Shown here in pieces: positions 1 to 9,027 of a stretch of DNA of 64,000 nt. Each line of letters starts with the position of its first letter. The first letter of the stretch is position 1. The notes below the pieces were generated by a model. It was given only the letters and a program-made list of their open reading frames with translations. It ran no database searches and was not told the DNA's origin. The translations under genes were made by a program, and so were the position numbers. This DNA is from an uncultured Granulosicoccaceae bacterium (GTDB lineage Bacteria; Pseudomonadota; Gammaproteobacteria; Granulosicoccales; Granulosicoccaceae): NCBI GenBank assembly GCA_938035945.1, contig CALHOU010000018.1, positions 20,256-84,255 on the forward strand, read 5' to 3'.

Positions 1-646
1 GGTCGCATTGGATGAGCTCAGAGGCGCACCTTATGTTGTTGGTAACTATGATGGTCGTTTAATTAGCGCTGTGGGTCATCAGATTTATGTACGCGGCAAG
101 TTAAACCGAGATCAGCCACAGTATGCCGTTTTCAGAAAGAGCAAAAAATTAAGAGACCCCGCTTCGGGTAAAACACTGGGTTGGGAAGTCCAGCATGTGT
201 CCGATGTGAAATTAATGCACTTAGGCGACCCATCAACCTTGATTGTTACTGCGAACAAAATGGAAACCATCGCGGGTGACCTATTACTACCGACTAACGA
301 TGCTGGCGTGATCGCCAACTACGAAACTCGCATGCCGTCATTGGGCAACGGCGAAGGTCGTGTCGTGTCGCTGGTTAACTCTATTAGCCAAAGTGGTCGT
401 GACCAAGTTGTTGTATTGAATTTGGGTAAGAAAAACAAGATTAAGCCAGGCGATGTTTTAGCGATTGAGTCGCGCGGCGGTTCGTTTATTGATACCCGTG
501 GTAAACGCGGTTATGAAGAAGTGAATATGCCTAATACAAGAACAGGCGTTGTCATGGTCTTCAAGACCTTCGATGAGGTAAGCTATGCCCTTGTCATGGA
601 ATCGACTCTTCCAGTTCGCGTAAACGATGGCGTAACTGGCATATAA
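1..646 (+). CDS. LysM-type peptidoglycan-associated protein, C-terminal part (5' truncated by window)
   Basis: The reading frame is open from the left edge to the TAA at 644-646, so only the last ~214 residues are present; the TTG at 8 is just an in-frame codon. The fragment resembles the C-terminal region of the LysM protein encoded upstream of dprA in many gammaproteobacteria (the PA0020-PA0021 arrangement in Pseudomonas). It has the phrases DPASGKTLGWEV, GDLLLP and VVVLNLGKKNKIKPGDVLA that recur in that family. The LysM module itself would lie upstream of the window. Family members are predicted to be exported and bind cell wall, but their role is not established. The family call rests on gene order plus these phrases. 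Confidence 0.72.
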   Translation, partial: VALDELRGAPYVVGNYDGRLISAVGHQIYVRGKLNRDQPQYAVFRKSKKLRDPASGKTLGWEVQHVSDVKLMHLGDPSTLIVTANKMETIAGDLLLPTNDAGVIANYETRMPSLGNGEGRVVSLVNSISQSGRDQVVVLNLGKKNKIKPGDVLAIESRGGSFIDTRGKRGYEEVNMPNTRTGVVMVFKTFDEVSYALVMESTLPVRVNDGVTGI

Positions 647-692
647 ACACCTGCGTCCATAGTGTGGTCGCGGGTTAACCGCGGCTACATTC

Positions 693-1835
693 ATGGATGA
701 ATTTATTAAGTACTCCCTTACCCGTTCCATTAACGCTAAATTACGCAGGCAATTCCTGCAACATTTCCCTGAGCCTAAAAAACTACGCGCTCTGTTAGCT
801 TCCTCAATACCCACTATTAACACCAACGATGCGTTGTTCAATCAATCAGCCTTGGCTGCGTTGCGCGAGCGCGAGTCTGTGATTGTTAAAGAGGCGTTTG
901 AAAACGCTATTCGATGGCGACAATTGGGGCAACGACGACAAATACTTGGGCTTGATCACCCAAACTACCCTCGCCCATTACTAGAAACAACTAACCCGCC
1001 ACCTGTACTCTATGTAAATGGTGATTTGTCGTGCCTTAATTCTCCTTGTGTGGCCATCGTTGGTGCGCGCAAAGCCAGTCACAATGCCTTGGAACAAGCA
1101 CGGCAAATTGCCCATGAATTGGCAGAGAGTGGAATCACTATTGTCAGCGGTCTTGCACTTGGCATAGATGCAGCAGCGCATCAAGGTGCAATACACGGCG
1201 CGGGACAAACCATTGCCGTGGCTGCAACAGGCCCGGAGCGCGTGTATCCACGATCTCATCAACAACTGGCAGTCGATGTGCAAAATAATGGGGCCGTGAT
1301 TACAGAATTTGCAGTGGGAAGTTCATTACAACCGCATTGCTTTCCAAGGCGCAATCGAATTATCAGCGGAATCAGTTTGGGCGTGCTAGTCGTGGAAGCC
1401 GCACTGCCCAGCGGCACCTTAACGACGGCACAACACGCTTTGCGCCAGGGTCGTGAAGTCATGGCCATGCCTGGCTCAGTGCATAACCCGTTAACGCGCG
1501 GATGCCACGAATTGATTAAAAGCGGTGCTGCACTGGTGGAAAACACCCAAGATGTTCTAGTCTGTTTACGTCGCGAGCTCGAACGGGAACTAGTGCCGGA
1601 AAAGTCTATTTCAGAGAATAAACTGAACAAGATGGAACCAGACACGCTAACCTTGTTGGACTGTCTGGGGTTTGATCCAGTGTCAATTGATACCCTAGTG
1701 CGGCGATCCGGGCTTGATGCGGCGCGGGTTTCAGGTGCATTGACGCATTTAGAGATTTCTGGTGTTATCGTGACCGATCACGGCGGACGGTATGTCCGTT
1801 GCAAGCAAACCGGCAAGAATGAGGTTGTCAGCTAG
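693..1835 (+). CDS. dprA: DNA-processing protein DprA (Smf)
   Basis: DprA binds incoming single-stranded DNA during transformation and loads RecA onto it. The 380-residue protein has the full layout: an N-terminal SAM-like helical region, a central Rossmann fold (VAIVGARKAS near 118, GLALGIDAAAHQGA, PRRNRIISGIS, GREVMAMPGSVHNP) and a C-terminal winged-helix (LTLLDCLGFDPVSIDTLVRRSG). The ATG at 693 is the first plausible start, 46 bp after the LysM gene. The usual proteobacterial loop RSGSL reads LPSGTL here. It sits between a LysM gene and topA as in many gammaproteobacteria, but the small smg gene often found between dprA and topA is absent. DprA alone does not prove competence. Confidence 0.95.
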   Translation: MDEFIKYSLTRSINAKLRRQFLQHFPEPKKLRALLASSIPTINTNDALFNQSALAALRERESVIVKEAFENAIRWRQLGQRRQILGLDHPNYPRPLLETTNPPPVLYVNGDLSCLNSPCVAIVGARKASHNALEQARQIAHELAESGITIVSGLALGIDAAAHQGAIHGAGQTIAVAATGPERVYPRSHQQLAVDVQNNGAVITEFAVGSSLQPHCFPRRNRIISGISLGVLVVEAALPSGTLTTAQHALRQGREVMAMPGSVHNPLTRGCHELIKSGAALVENTQDVLVCLRRELERELVPEKSISENKLNKMEPDTLTLLDCLGFDPVSIDTLVRRSGLDAARVSGALTHLEISGVIVTDHGGRYVRCKQTGKNEVVS

Positions 1836-1894
1836 TTTATCTGGCTGTGCAGCTTTAACTATAAAATATATTAAAATCAGTAGTTTAGGGTTTC

Positions 1895-4372
1895 ATGAGC
1901 AAAAATCTGATCATTGTGGAGTCGCCTGCTAAGGGCAAAACCATCGAAAAGTACCTTGGCAAAGATTACAAGGTACTGGCCTCCTATGGCCACGTGCGCG
2001 ATCTGTTGCCTAAGGAAGGTGCGGTAGACCCAGATAACGACTTTGCCATGAAGTACCAAATGATCGAGCGTAATGAAAAGCGCGTCGACGCCATTATCAA
2101 AGCGCTGAAAAAAGCCGATGCCCTACTGCTCGCAACTGACCCCGATCGCGAGGGGGAGGCGATTAGCTGGCACTTAGTAGAACTGCTACGAGAAATGGGT
2201 CACTTGGAAGGCAAAGAAGTGAAGCGTGTTGTTTTCCACGAGATCACCAAATCTGCGGTCACTGAGGCGGTTGCCAATCCGCGCCAGCTAGGCACCGATA
2301 TGATTAACGCCCAACAAGCCCGCCGCGCACTCGACTACTTAGTTGGCTTTAACTTATCGCCATTGTTATGGAAAAAGATCAGTCGTGGTTTGTCTGCCGG
2401 TCGTGTGCAATCCCCCGCTCTGCGCATGTTGTGCGAACGTGAGGATGAAATCGAAGCCTTTATTCCGGTTGAATATTGGAGCGTGCTAGCCGAACTTGAG
2501 AAAGATAAGCAAGCGTTCAATGCGCGGCTGTCTTTATTGCAAAACGAAAAAGTAAAACAGTTCACGGTCAACAATGGCGAGCAAGCCCACGCCACCAAAG
2601 ATATGTTAATGGGGCATGCCAAAGGCAAGCTTACGGCCGTTAAAGTCGATAAGAAACAACGTAAGCGTAATCCAACCGCACCGTTTACAACGTCCACGTT
2701 GCAACAGGAAGCCTCGCGCAAGTTAGGCTTTGGCGCACAGCGCGGCATGCGTATAGCGCAAGGTTTGTATGAAGGGATCGATATTGGTGAAGGCCAGGTG
2801 GGTTTGATTACCTACATGCGTACTGACTCCATCACCCTATCGCAAGAATGCCTTGACGAACTGCGTGAGCTTATCCCGGAGCGCTATGGGAAAGATTACT
2901 TACCAGCCGAACTTAATACCTATAAAAATAAGTCTAAAAACGCACAGGAAGCGCACGAAGCGATTCGACCTACATCGGTAAAGCGCACACCAGAAGAGAT
3001 GAAACCTTTTCTGAATGAAGATCAATACAAGCTATATAACTTGATCTGGAAACGCACAGTTGCCAGTCAAATGATTCACGCAACCATCGATGGCGTGGCT
3101 GTTGACTTCGCTTGTGGTGAAGGCAACCTGTTTCGTGCCAACGGCTCAACCGTTACCTTCCCAGGCTTTATGAAAGTTTATATCGAAGATGTGGACGATA
3201 AAAAGAATACCGATGATGACGACAAAATGTTGCCTGAATTAAAAGAAGGTGATCAAGTTCCATTGAACGACATCAAGCTCACACAACACTTTACGGAACC
3301 ACCACCGCGCTTCAGTGAAGCGAGTCTGGTTAAAACATTAGAAGAATACGGCATTGGTCGACCATCAACTTATGCATCGATTATTCAAACGCTACAATCG
3401 CGTGAATACGCAGAAGTTGAATCGCGACGGTTCTTCCCAACCGACAAAGGTCGTGTAGTTAATAAATATTTGACCATGCACTTTGAAAAATACATCGACT
3501 ACGACTTCACGGCCAACCTTGAAGATCAACTTGATGCTGTTTCTCGTGGTGAAAAACAATGGATTCCCGTGCTTGATGAGTTCTGGAAACCATTTAAGAA
3601 AACGGTTGACCTTAAAGAGACCGACACGGGTCGCGATGATTTATTCCGACAACTTGGCACCGATGAAGAATCGGGCAAGCCAATATCTGTGCGCGTTGGT
3701 CGCTACGGTGCGTTCGTACAAATCGGCACCAGAGACGATGAGGACAAGCCGAAATTTGCAGGGCTTCGACCTGGGCAAAAAATGAATTCCATTACGCTAG
3801 AACAAGCCTTGCAATTGTTCGATCTGCCACGCGAATTGGGTGAATCACCCGAGGGAGAGAAAATCTCGGCAAATATTGGTCGCTTTGGCCCTTACATTAA
3901 ATACGATTCTAAGTTTGTATCGCTCAAAGATGAAGACCCGTACGAAGTAACTTTAGAGCGCGCACTGGAAATCGTTGCCGAGAAAAAGATTGCTGATGCC
4001 AACAAGTTGGTTAAACACTTTGAAGGCACAGATGTTCAAATACTCAATGGTCGTTGGGGTGCTTATATAACCGATGGCAATAAGAATGCGAAAATTCCAA
4101 AAGAGTTAAAAGAAAAGCCTGCAGAAATACCACTGGAAATGTGCTTGAAGTTGCTTGAAGAAGCACCTGAGCGTCGTGGCCGTGGTAAGAAGAAAGCGGC
4201 GGCTAAAAAAGAGGCAGTGGGTAAGAAAAAGGCGGCGGCTAAAAAGAAGACCAAGAAGAAAGCATCGGCGAAGAAAAAAGCCAAAGCCAAGAAGAAAGCG
4301 ACGTCTAAAAAGAAAGCCACGTCGAAGAAAAAATCATCTGCCAAAAAAGTCTCTGCTGCAGCAAAAGAGTAA
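1895..4372 (+). CDS. topA: DNA topoisomerase I (type IA), zinc-finger-less with lysine-rich tail
   Basis: Relaxes negative supercoils through a 5'-phosphotyrosyl intermediate. The 825-residue protein has the TOPRIM domain at the start (IIVESPAKGKTIEKYLG, with E9; DPDREGE at 82-88) and the catalytic tyrosine Y307 in GLITYMRTDS. After the core come glycine-rich Toprim C-terminal repeats (ISVRVGRYGAFVQIG, ISANIGRFGPYIKY, VQILNGRWGAYITDG) instead of the CxxC zinc ribbons of the E. coli enzyme; I see no CxxC pair. The last ~65 residues are almost only Lys, Ala, Ser and Thr, a basic tail that probably binds DNA. The ATG at 1895 gives the conserved MSKNLIIVESPAKG start. It lies 26 bp before tsaC and is probably co-transcribed. 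Confidence 0.98.
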   Translation: MSKNLIIVESPAKGKTIEKYLGKDYKVLASYGHVRDLLPKEGAVDPDNDFAMKYQMIERNEKRVDAIIKALKKADALLLATDPDREGEAISWHLVELLREMGHLEGKEVKRVVFHEITKSAVTEAVANPRQLGTDMINAQQARRALDYLVGFNLSPLLWKKISRGLSAGRVQSPALRMLCEREDEIEAFIPVEYWSVLAELEKDKQAFNARLSLLQNEKVKQFTVNNGEQAHATKDMLMGHAKGKLTAVKVDKKQRKRNPTAPFTTSTLQQEASRKLGFGAQRGMRIAQGLYEGIDIGEGQVGLITYMRTDSITLSQECLDELRELIPERYGKDYLPAELNTYKNKSKNAQEAHEAIRPTSVKRTPEEMKPFLNEDQYKLYNLIWKRTVASQMIHATIDGVAVDFACGEGNLFRANGSTVTFPGFMKVYIEDVDDKKNTDDDDKMLPELKEGDQVPLNDIKLTQHFTEPPPRFSEASLVKTLEEYGIGRPSTYASIIQTLQSREYAEVESRRFFPTDKGRVVNKYLTMHFEKYIDYDFTANLEDQLDAVSRGEKQWIPVLDEFWKPFKKTVDLKETDTGRDDLFRQLGTDEESGKPISVRVGRYGAFVQIGTRDDEDKPKFAGLRPGQKMNSITLEQALQLFDLPRELGESPEGEKISANIGRFGPYIKYDSKFVSLKDEDPYEVTLERALEIVAEKKIADANKLVKHFEGTDVQILNGRWGAYITDGNKNAKIPKELKEKPAEIPLEMCLKLLEEAPERRGRGKKKAAAKKEAVGKKKAAAKKKTKKKASAKKKAKAKKKATSKKKATSKKKSSAKKVSAAAKE

Positions 4373-4398
4373 CGAGGCGGCGCATCAATGCGAAATCA

Positions 4399-4947
4399 AT
4401 GTTGTTAAGTTGCGATGCAGCAGCACTAGCGGTTAAGGAAGGCGACGTTATCGCCTATCCTACCGAAGCCATTTACGGCCTTGGTTGCGACCCGCTCAAC
4501 CAATCAGCGATTGAAAAAATTCTGCAACTTAAAAGTCGCGCCAGTAACAAGGGATTGATTCTTATTGCCAGCCAATGGCAACAGCTCGAAGCCTTCGTAG
4601 AACTCTCAGACCCAAACATGCTTGAACGCGTGCGCAGTAGCTGGCCAGGCCCAGTCACTTGGATTATGCCGGCAAGCTCACTGTGCACTGAGTTACTCAC
4701 CGGCAATCGTCCTACCATCGCTGTGCGCGTGAGTAGCCACTCGGTCGTACAAAAACTGTGCAACGCGTGTGGATGCGCGCTTGTGTCTACCAGCGCCAAT
4801 ATCAGTGGTGAAGCCCCACTGCCCACGGCCGAAGAGATTGCGCGAGTGTTTGCGTCCAATATTGCAGGCGTGGTTGCAGGTGAATTAGGCGGGCTTAAAA
4901 ATGCCACGTCGATATTCGATGCATCGAGCGGTGTTCAGCTAAGATAG
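4399..4947 (+). CDS. tsaC: Threonylcarbamoyl-AMP synthase TsaC (YrdC/Sua5 family)
   Basis: Makes threonylcarbamoyl-adenylate from threonine, bicarbonate and ATP, the first step of the t6A modification at position 37 of tRNAs that read ANN codons. The 182-residue protein is the single-domain TsaC length and lacks the extra C-terminal Sua5 domain. Visible motifs are [16 protein letters not shown], the [13 protein letters not shown] substrate loop and [11 protein letters not shown]. The start at 4399 lies 26 bp after topA and the stop is 5 bp before hemF, so it is probably in one transcript with both. The tsaC-hemF adjacency is common in gammaproteobacteria and supports the call. Confidence 0.94.
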   Translation: MLLSCDAAALAVKEGDVIAYPTEAIYGLGCDPLNQSAIEKILQLKSRASNKGLILIASQWQQLEAFVELSDPNMLERVRSSWPGPVTWIMPASSLCTELLTGNRPTIAVRVSSHSVVQKLCNACGCALVSTSANISGEAPLPTAEEIARVFASNIAGVVAGELGGLKNATSIFDASSGVQLR

Positions 4948-4952
4948 CGGCT

Positions 4953-5894
4953 ATGAGTACTGATCAAAATATGATCGACAGCAATGCTGTACGACACTAT
5001 TTAAGCGAGTTACAAGAAACTCTGTGTGCAGAGTTAGCGCAACTTGACGGCAAAGCCACATTCGCAGCCGATGCTTGGACACGCGAAGAAGGTGGTGGTG
5101 GCATCACCCGTACCCTCACCGATGGTGGAGTATTTGAAAAAGCAGGCGTTGGCTTTTCAGAAGTCTCGGGGACAAAACTTCCCCCATCTGCCTCAGCCGC
5201 AAGGCCTGAATTAGCCGGTCGTTCCTGGCATGCCATGGGTGTATCACTGGTGCTGCACCCCGATAACCCACACGTACCAACCAGTCATGCCAACGTGCGT
5301 TTTTTCCGCGCCGATAAACCAGGCGAGGAATCTGTCTGGTGGTTTGGTGGTGGCTTTGATTTAACGCCTTACTACGGGTATGCGGAAGATTGCCAACATT
5401 GGCACCGGGTCGCAGCAGATGCTTGTGCGCCGTTTGGCGATGAGCTTTATACAGAATATAAGGCCTGGTGCGATCGGTATTTTTTTATTAAGCACCGTAA
5501 CGAAACTCGAGGTGTTGGCGGCCTGTTTTTTGATGATATGACGGCAGGCGGATTCGACAACGCATTTGCTTTTATGCGCAGTGTGGGTAGCAGCTTCTTA
5601 CCAGCGTATGTGCCGATTGTTGAAAAGCGTAAAGACACCGTGTTCACACCGGCACAAAAACAATTTCAACATTACCGGCGTGGACGCTACGTTGAATTCA
5701 ACTTGGTCTATGATCGCGGTACATTGTTTGGATTGCAGTCGGGTGGGCGAACCGAGTCTATATTAATGTCCATGCCCCCACAGGCAAATTGGGCATACCA
5801 ATACAAATCTGAACCAGGTACACCCGAAGCACTACTGGCAGAGCAGTTTTTAACACCGCGCGACTGGCTAAACCACGCGGGTGCGCAAGCTTAA
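4953..5894 (+). CDS. hemF: Oxygen-dependent coproporphyrinogen III oxidase
   Basis: Catalyses the aerobic oxidative decarboxylation of coproporphyrinogen III to protoporphyrinogen IX in haem synthesis; cytosolic. The 313-residue length is normal. Family signatures are intact: [13 protein letters not shown] near the N-terminus, [34 protein letters not shown] and [16 protein letters not shown] followed by [17 protein letters not shown]. The ATG at 4953 begins 5 bp after tsaC. In Pseudomonas aroE follows hemF closely; here a ~5.1-kb block including hemB lies between them. A second haem gene, hemB, is at 9.0-10.0 kb on the other strand. Confidence 0.98.
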   Translation: MSTDQNMIDSNAVRHYLSELQETLCAELAQLDGKATFAADAWTREEGGGGITRTLTDGGVFEKAGVGFSEVSGTKLPPSASAARPELAGRSWHAMGVSLVLHPDNPHVPTSHANVRFFRADKPGEESVWWFGGGFDLTPYYGYAEDCQHWHRVAADACAPFGDELYTEYKAWCDRYFFIKHRNETRGVGGLFFDDMTAGGFDNAFAFMRSVGSSFLPAYVPIVEKRKDTVFTPAQKQFQHYRRGRYVEFNLVYDRGTLFGLQSGGRTESILMSMPPQANWAYQYKSEPGTPEALLAEQFLTPRDWLNHAGAQA

Positions 5895-5931
5895 ACACAC
5901 AGCGTAGATAAAGCGGACAAAGCGAATCATC

Positions 5932-7350
5932 ATGAGCACCCATAAAAAAGGCGTAAGCAGCCGCTCCACAAGTAATAAAGCACTACGACTTAATCTTGAT
6001 GAGAACAAATACGGCACCATCGCAGAAATTGGTGCAGGGCAAGAGGTCGCCAGGCATTTCTTTTTAGCCGGTGCCGCAGCCGGTACTGTCGCCAAGACAA
6101 TTTCCGCTTACGACATGCAATTCTCGGATGCCATCTATGGCGTTGAAGACGGAGGTCGCTATGTGTCGAAAAGTCGTGTTAACGCCATGTTGGAAAAAGA
6201 ATTTCAATTGGTGATAAATCGCGTTAGCGAATCACGCTCAAAAGCCTCTCGCTTTTTCGCTTATGCCGCAACCGTTTCGGCAAAAAGCTATAACCGCGAC
6301 AACGAGTGCCACGCTTGGTGTGGCGTACGAATTCAAACCTACCCCGGCGCGGAGCCCACCGATATTATCGTGCACGTACGCATGCACGACAAATCTGCTG
6401 AACAACAGCAAGAAACCTTAGGCGTACTTGGGGTTAATCTGATTTACGGTGCTTATTACTATTTTGAAGACGCGAAGAAAATCATCGATTCCTTAACCGA
6501 TAACTTAGCCGATGACCGGATTGAAATTGATTCGATCGACTTCCAAGGCCCTTACTTTGAAGAAGTGGATAACCGCGCTATTAATCTACACCTTATCCGT
6601 AGCTGGAAAACGCGGGCAATTATTTTTCAACCAGACGGCTCTGTAGCCGTACCGGCCGATATTCTATACAAGAAAAATGTGCTCACCATTCGTGGCTCGT
6701 TCAAGCCTGTCACTAAGCTCAATGTGGATATGATTGAGCGCGGTGTCGATGCGTTCCATAAATCTCACGCAGTGTCGGAAGAAAACACGATTGTACTTGC
6801 CGAGATCACCCTTAACGACCCATCTGGCAATGACTTAGGCGTGCCCGAGGAAGATTTGATTGAACGCGTTCGATTACTTAATTCTTTAGGTTATAGCGTA
6901 ATGATCTCTGACTACACGCGCTACTTTTCTTTGCGAGCCTATTTTCGTCAATACACCTCATTGCAAATTGGCATAGTGTTAGGCATGGTCAATGTTAGAC
7001 AAATTTTTGATGAAGAAACGTATGTTGGTGTCGAAGGAGGCATTCTTGAAGGTTTTGGAAAACTCTTTCCTGACAATACTCGTTTATTTGTATACCCAGA
7101 GCTTGATGCAGAAGGAGAGCTTAGCGAATTTACTAACCTTAAGGTGCCTAATCACCTACGCTTTCTATATCGCCATTTGCTCGAACGTGAATTCGTGTTC
7201 GGTATAAGCTGTAGCGATAAAAAATTGTTGAGTATCTATTCCAGAGAAGTACTGGCGGCCTTGCCCAATGGACGCGGAGTCTGGGAAGAAAAAGTGCCAC
7301 CGCTTATAGCTGAACAAATAATTGAGAACAAACTATTCGGCTTTAAGTAG
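5932..7350 (+). CDS. Conserved protein of unknown function (472 aa)
   Basis: Coding is clear: a long frame 37 bp after hemF with good codon use. I recognise the N-terminal pattern LNLDENKYGTIAEIGAGQEVARHFF and GTVAKTISAYDM as belonging to a widespread uncharacterised family whose members have carried conflicting automatic names such as TonB-dependent receptor or nicotinate-nucleotide adenylyltransferase. Neither fits: there is no signal peptide, no beta-barrel signature and no HxGH nucleotidyltransferase motif. The protein looks cytosolic and single-chain. Other conserved-looking stretches are LGVLGVNLIYGAYY, IDFQGPYF and LRSWKTRA-like segments. Co-direction with hemF suggests shared expression but gives no function. 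Certain as a gene; function unknown. Confidence 0.85.
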   Translation: MSTHKKGVSSRSTSNKALRLNLDENKYGTIAEIGAGQEVARHFFLAGAAAGTVAKTISAYDMQFSDAIYGVEDGGRYVSKSRVNAMLEKEFQLVINRVSESRSKASRFFAYAATVSAKSYNRDNECHAWCGVRIQTYPGAEPTDIIVHVRMHDKSAEQQQETLGVLGVNLIYGAYYYFEDAKKIIDSLTDNLADDRIEIDSIDFQGPYFEEVDNRAINLHLIRSWKTRAIIFQPDGSVAVPADILYKKNVLTIRGSFKPVTKLNVDMIERGVDAFHKSHAVSEENTIVLAEITLNDPSGNDLGVPEEDLIERVRLLNSLGYSVMISDYTRYFSLRAYFRQYTSLQIGIVLGMVNVRQIFDEETYVGVEGGILEGFGKLFPDNTRLFVYPELDAEGELSEFTNLKVPNHLRFLYRHLLEREFVFGISCSDKKLLSIYSREVLAALPNGRGVWEEKVPPLIAEQIIENKLFGFK

Positions 7351-7389
7351 CCTGCTTGCGCTTTTTCTTTTTATCGTCGAACAGGTCTT

Positions 7390-7818
7390 CTAGCCAAATG
7401 CCACAAATAGCCACACGAATCCAGCGTTATAGAGCGCGTGCAAAACAATACAGGGAATAACACTGTTATATCGGTCCCGCGCCCAGCCAAAAACCAAGGA
7501 TGGAAAAAAGACCAAGGCCGCCCACAGCAGCGGTTGGGACAGAAGATGCATCGAGGCGAACACAACCGATGTGGCCAGGTTGGCCAAACTAATACCGTGG
7601 ATTTGCTTGGCGAAGGTAGGTTTTGCATAGAGGTATGCCTGCAGACCACCTCGAAACACTATTTCCTCAAGCACAGGCATTAGCAACGAAAGTTTAAGCC
7701 ACAACAACAGATCTGGGGGACCCACCATCGGCTGCCCGATCAGCACCAACACCAACCAACAAATGGGTCCGGCTAACAGCGCCACATAAAATGCGGCATC
7801 TTTAGTTGGTTTTTTCAA
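7390..7818 (-). CDS. CPBP-family intramembrane glutamic protease, short form
   Basis: A 142-residue membrane protein with about four hydrophobic helices and all CPBP (CAAX protease/bacteriocin-processing) motifs: EExxxR at 51-56 (EEIVFR), FxxxH at 87-91 and HxxxN at 127-131. These form the active site of glutamic intramembrane proteases. The compact length and DAAFYVALLAGPICWL start resemble the type paired with C-terminal sorting tails (MrtJ of the JDVT-CTERM system), from memory only. The start is TTG at 7818, preceded by AGAGG, and overlaps the end of the OmpA-type gene by 17 bp, so translation is probably coupled. A possible substrate tail occurs on the surface protein at 63.7 kb. Protease family is secure; the subtype is inference. 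Confidence 0.82.
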   Translation of the reverse strand: MKKPTKDAAFYVALLAGPICWLVLVLIGQPMVGPPDLLLWLKLSLLMPVLEEIVFRGGLQAYLYAKPTFAKQIHGISLANLATSVVFASMHLLSQPLLWAALVFFPSLVFGWARDRYNSVIPCIVLHALYNAGFVWLFVAFG

Positions 7819-8959
7819 GGACCTCTATTCGGTTGTTTCCGTCTCTACCTGCGTCGCTGGCATTATCATATAAAGGCCGCGTGCCACCGAAAGAGCGCAA
7901 TACCAATCGGTTTGATCGAACGCCTTTGCGTACCAAGTACGTGCCGATGGTTTTTAATCGGCCACGTGTCAATATGGCTTGATCGCGCACGGTACCAGCG
8001 TTGTCGGTGTGAGCGTGCAGCTCAATTCGCGCTTGCGGGTACTGCGCTAATACATCAGCAAGAAAGTCTAGCTGGGCGGTTGCACCTGGTAACAATTCGG
8101 GGGAACCTTGAGCAAACTTCACACCACTTAGAACACCATCAAACAAGGCACAACCATTGGCGCGCACAGGGAAGCCAACGCGCGACCCAGGACATTTATC
8201 CTGCGCATCGGCAACTCGGTCACCATCGAAATCATCTGCCACAGGCACGGCTGGAACAACCGGCGTTGGAACACTCGGGACTGGAACACTCGGTACAGCA
8301 ACACTGGGTTCAGGAACGCTCGGCGCTGGTATCGTAGGTGCGGGGGTTACCGGTTCGGGAATGGGTGGAGCCGATACTACAGGCGGTCGTGCAGGTGCTC
8401 GACTTCGACCACCGAAACGGCCGACCAGTTGTAAGGATGCAGACGCCGCATCACGATCATGATACAAACCTTCAAGCCGTACGGAAAAATTATCTGTAAA
8501 AAACAACTCCGCACCACCACCTGCGCCAAAATAAACCGTTGCATCATTGCTTAGTTCTACATCTTTTTCGCGATCCATATAGCCCAAAGCAAAGCGACCA
8601 TAAAGCGCAACATGAAAACCTTCGCGTCGTAAATTTGTATCTATCGAATCATAAAAACGATACAAAACAGAGCCATCGAACGCGTAGTAAGTGACAATCT
8701 CCTGGTTTTCCAGCTCAGAATCACCTAAACCATATAGCGTTAGTTGCGCACTGGAACGATCATCAACATCAAGACCAACAAACAGATGCCCACCCGTACC
8801 CAGGCGTCGTTCTATGCCTACGCCGGGCTCAACAGCATTAGGTTGTAACCACGATGAACCACCACCAATACCGATATACCATTGATCGCCGAGCGCGTGC
8901 GCTTGGCCACATGCAATGCATGCAGCACAGGCGAATACGAAGGAAACTAGCTGCTTCAT
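7802..8959 (-). CDS. OmpA-family outer-membrane protein with Pro-rich linker and calcium-type loop
   Basis: Numbering from the ATG at 8959 (385 aa). Signal peptide (KQLVSFVFACAACIACGQAHA), an N-terminal beta-barrel of ~160 residues starting WYIGIGGGSSW, then a Pro/Val/Ser linker at about 191-240 built of repeated xPSVP units. A thrombospondin-3-like segment follows (DDFDGDRVADAQDKCPG), then a C-terminal OmpA domain (LHAHTDNAGT, GNNRIEV) that should bind peptidoglycan. A TTG 21 nt upstream is in frame but the ATG gives a cleaner signal peptide. It lies downstream of hemB and its end overlaps the CPBP protease gene. Likely role is tethering outer membrane to cell wall; a specific function is not evident. 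Confidence 0.9.
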   Translation of the reverse strand: MKQLVSFVFACAACIACGQAHALGDQWYIGIGGGSSWLQPNAVEPGVGIERRLGTGGHLFVGLDVDDRSSAQLTLYGLGDSELENQEIVTYYAFDGSVLYRFYDSIDTNLRREGFHVALYGRFALGYMDREKDVELSNDATVYFGAGGGAELFFTDNFSVRLEGLYHDRDAASASLQLVGRFGGRSRAPARPPVVSAPPIPEPVTPAPTIPAPSVPEPSVAVPSVPVPSVPTPVVPAVPVADDFDGDRVADAQDKCPGSRVGFPVRANGCALFDGVLSGVKFAQGSPELLPGATAQLDFLADVLAQYPQARIELHAHTDNAGTVRDQAILTRGRLKTIGTYLVRKGVRSNRLVLRSFGGTRPLYDNASDAGRDGNNRIEVLEKTN

Positions 8960-9027
8960 TTTTTCATTGCCGTGTGTCAAGCTGATGACTTAATAAATAA
9001 TAGTTGGCTTTGACAAAAAAGCGTCAC

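Noticed and set aside
693..1835. DprA as a sign of a competence or defence island
   Set aside because: It sits in its normal housekeeping neighbourhood; no defence genes adjoin.
4063..4436. Open frames opposite and alongside the end of topA, one Phe/Ala-rich and one almost purely basic
   Set aside because: They are mirror images of the Lys/Ala-coding repeat of the TopA tail; no ribosome site and no family resemblance.
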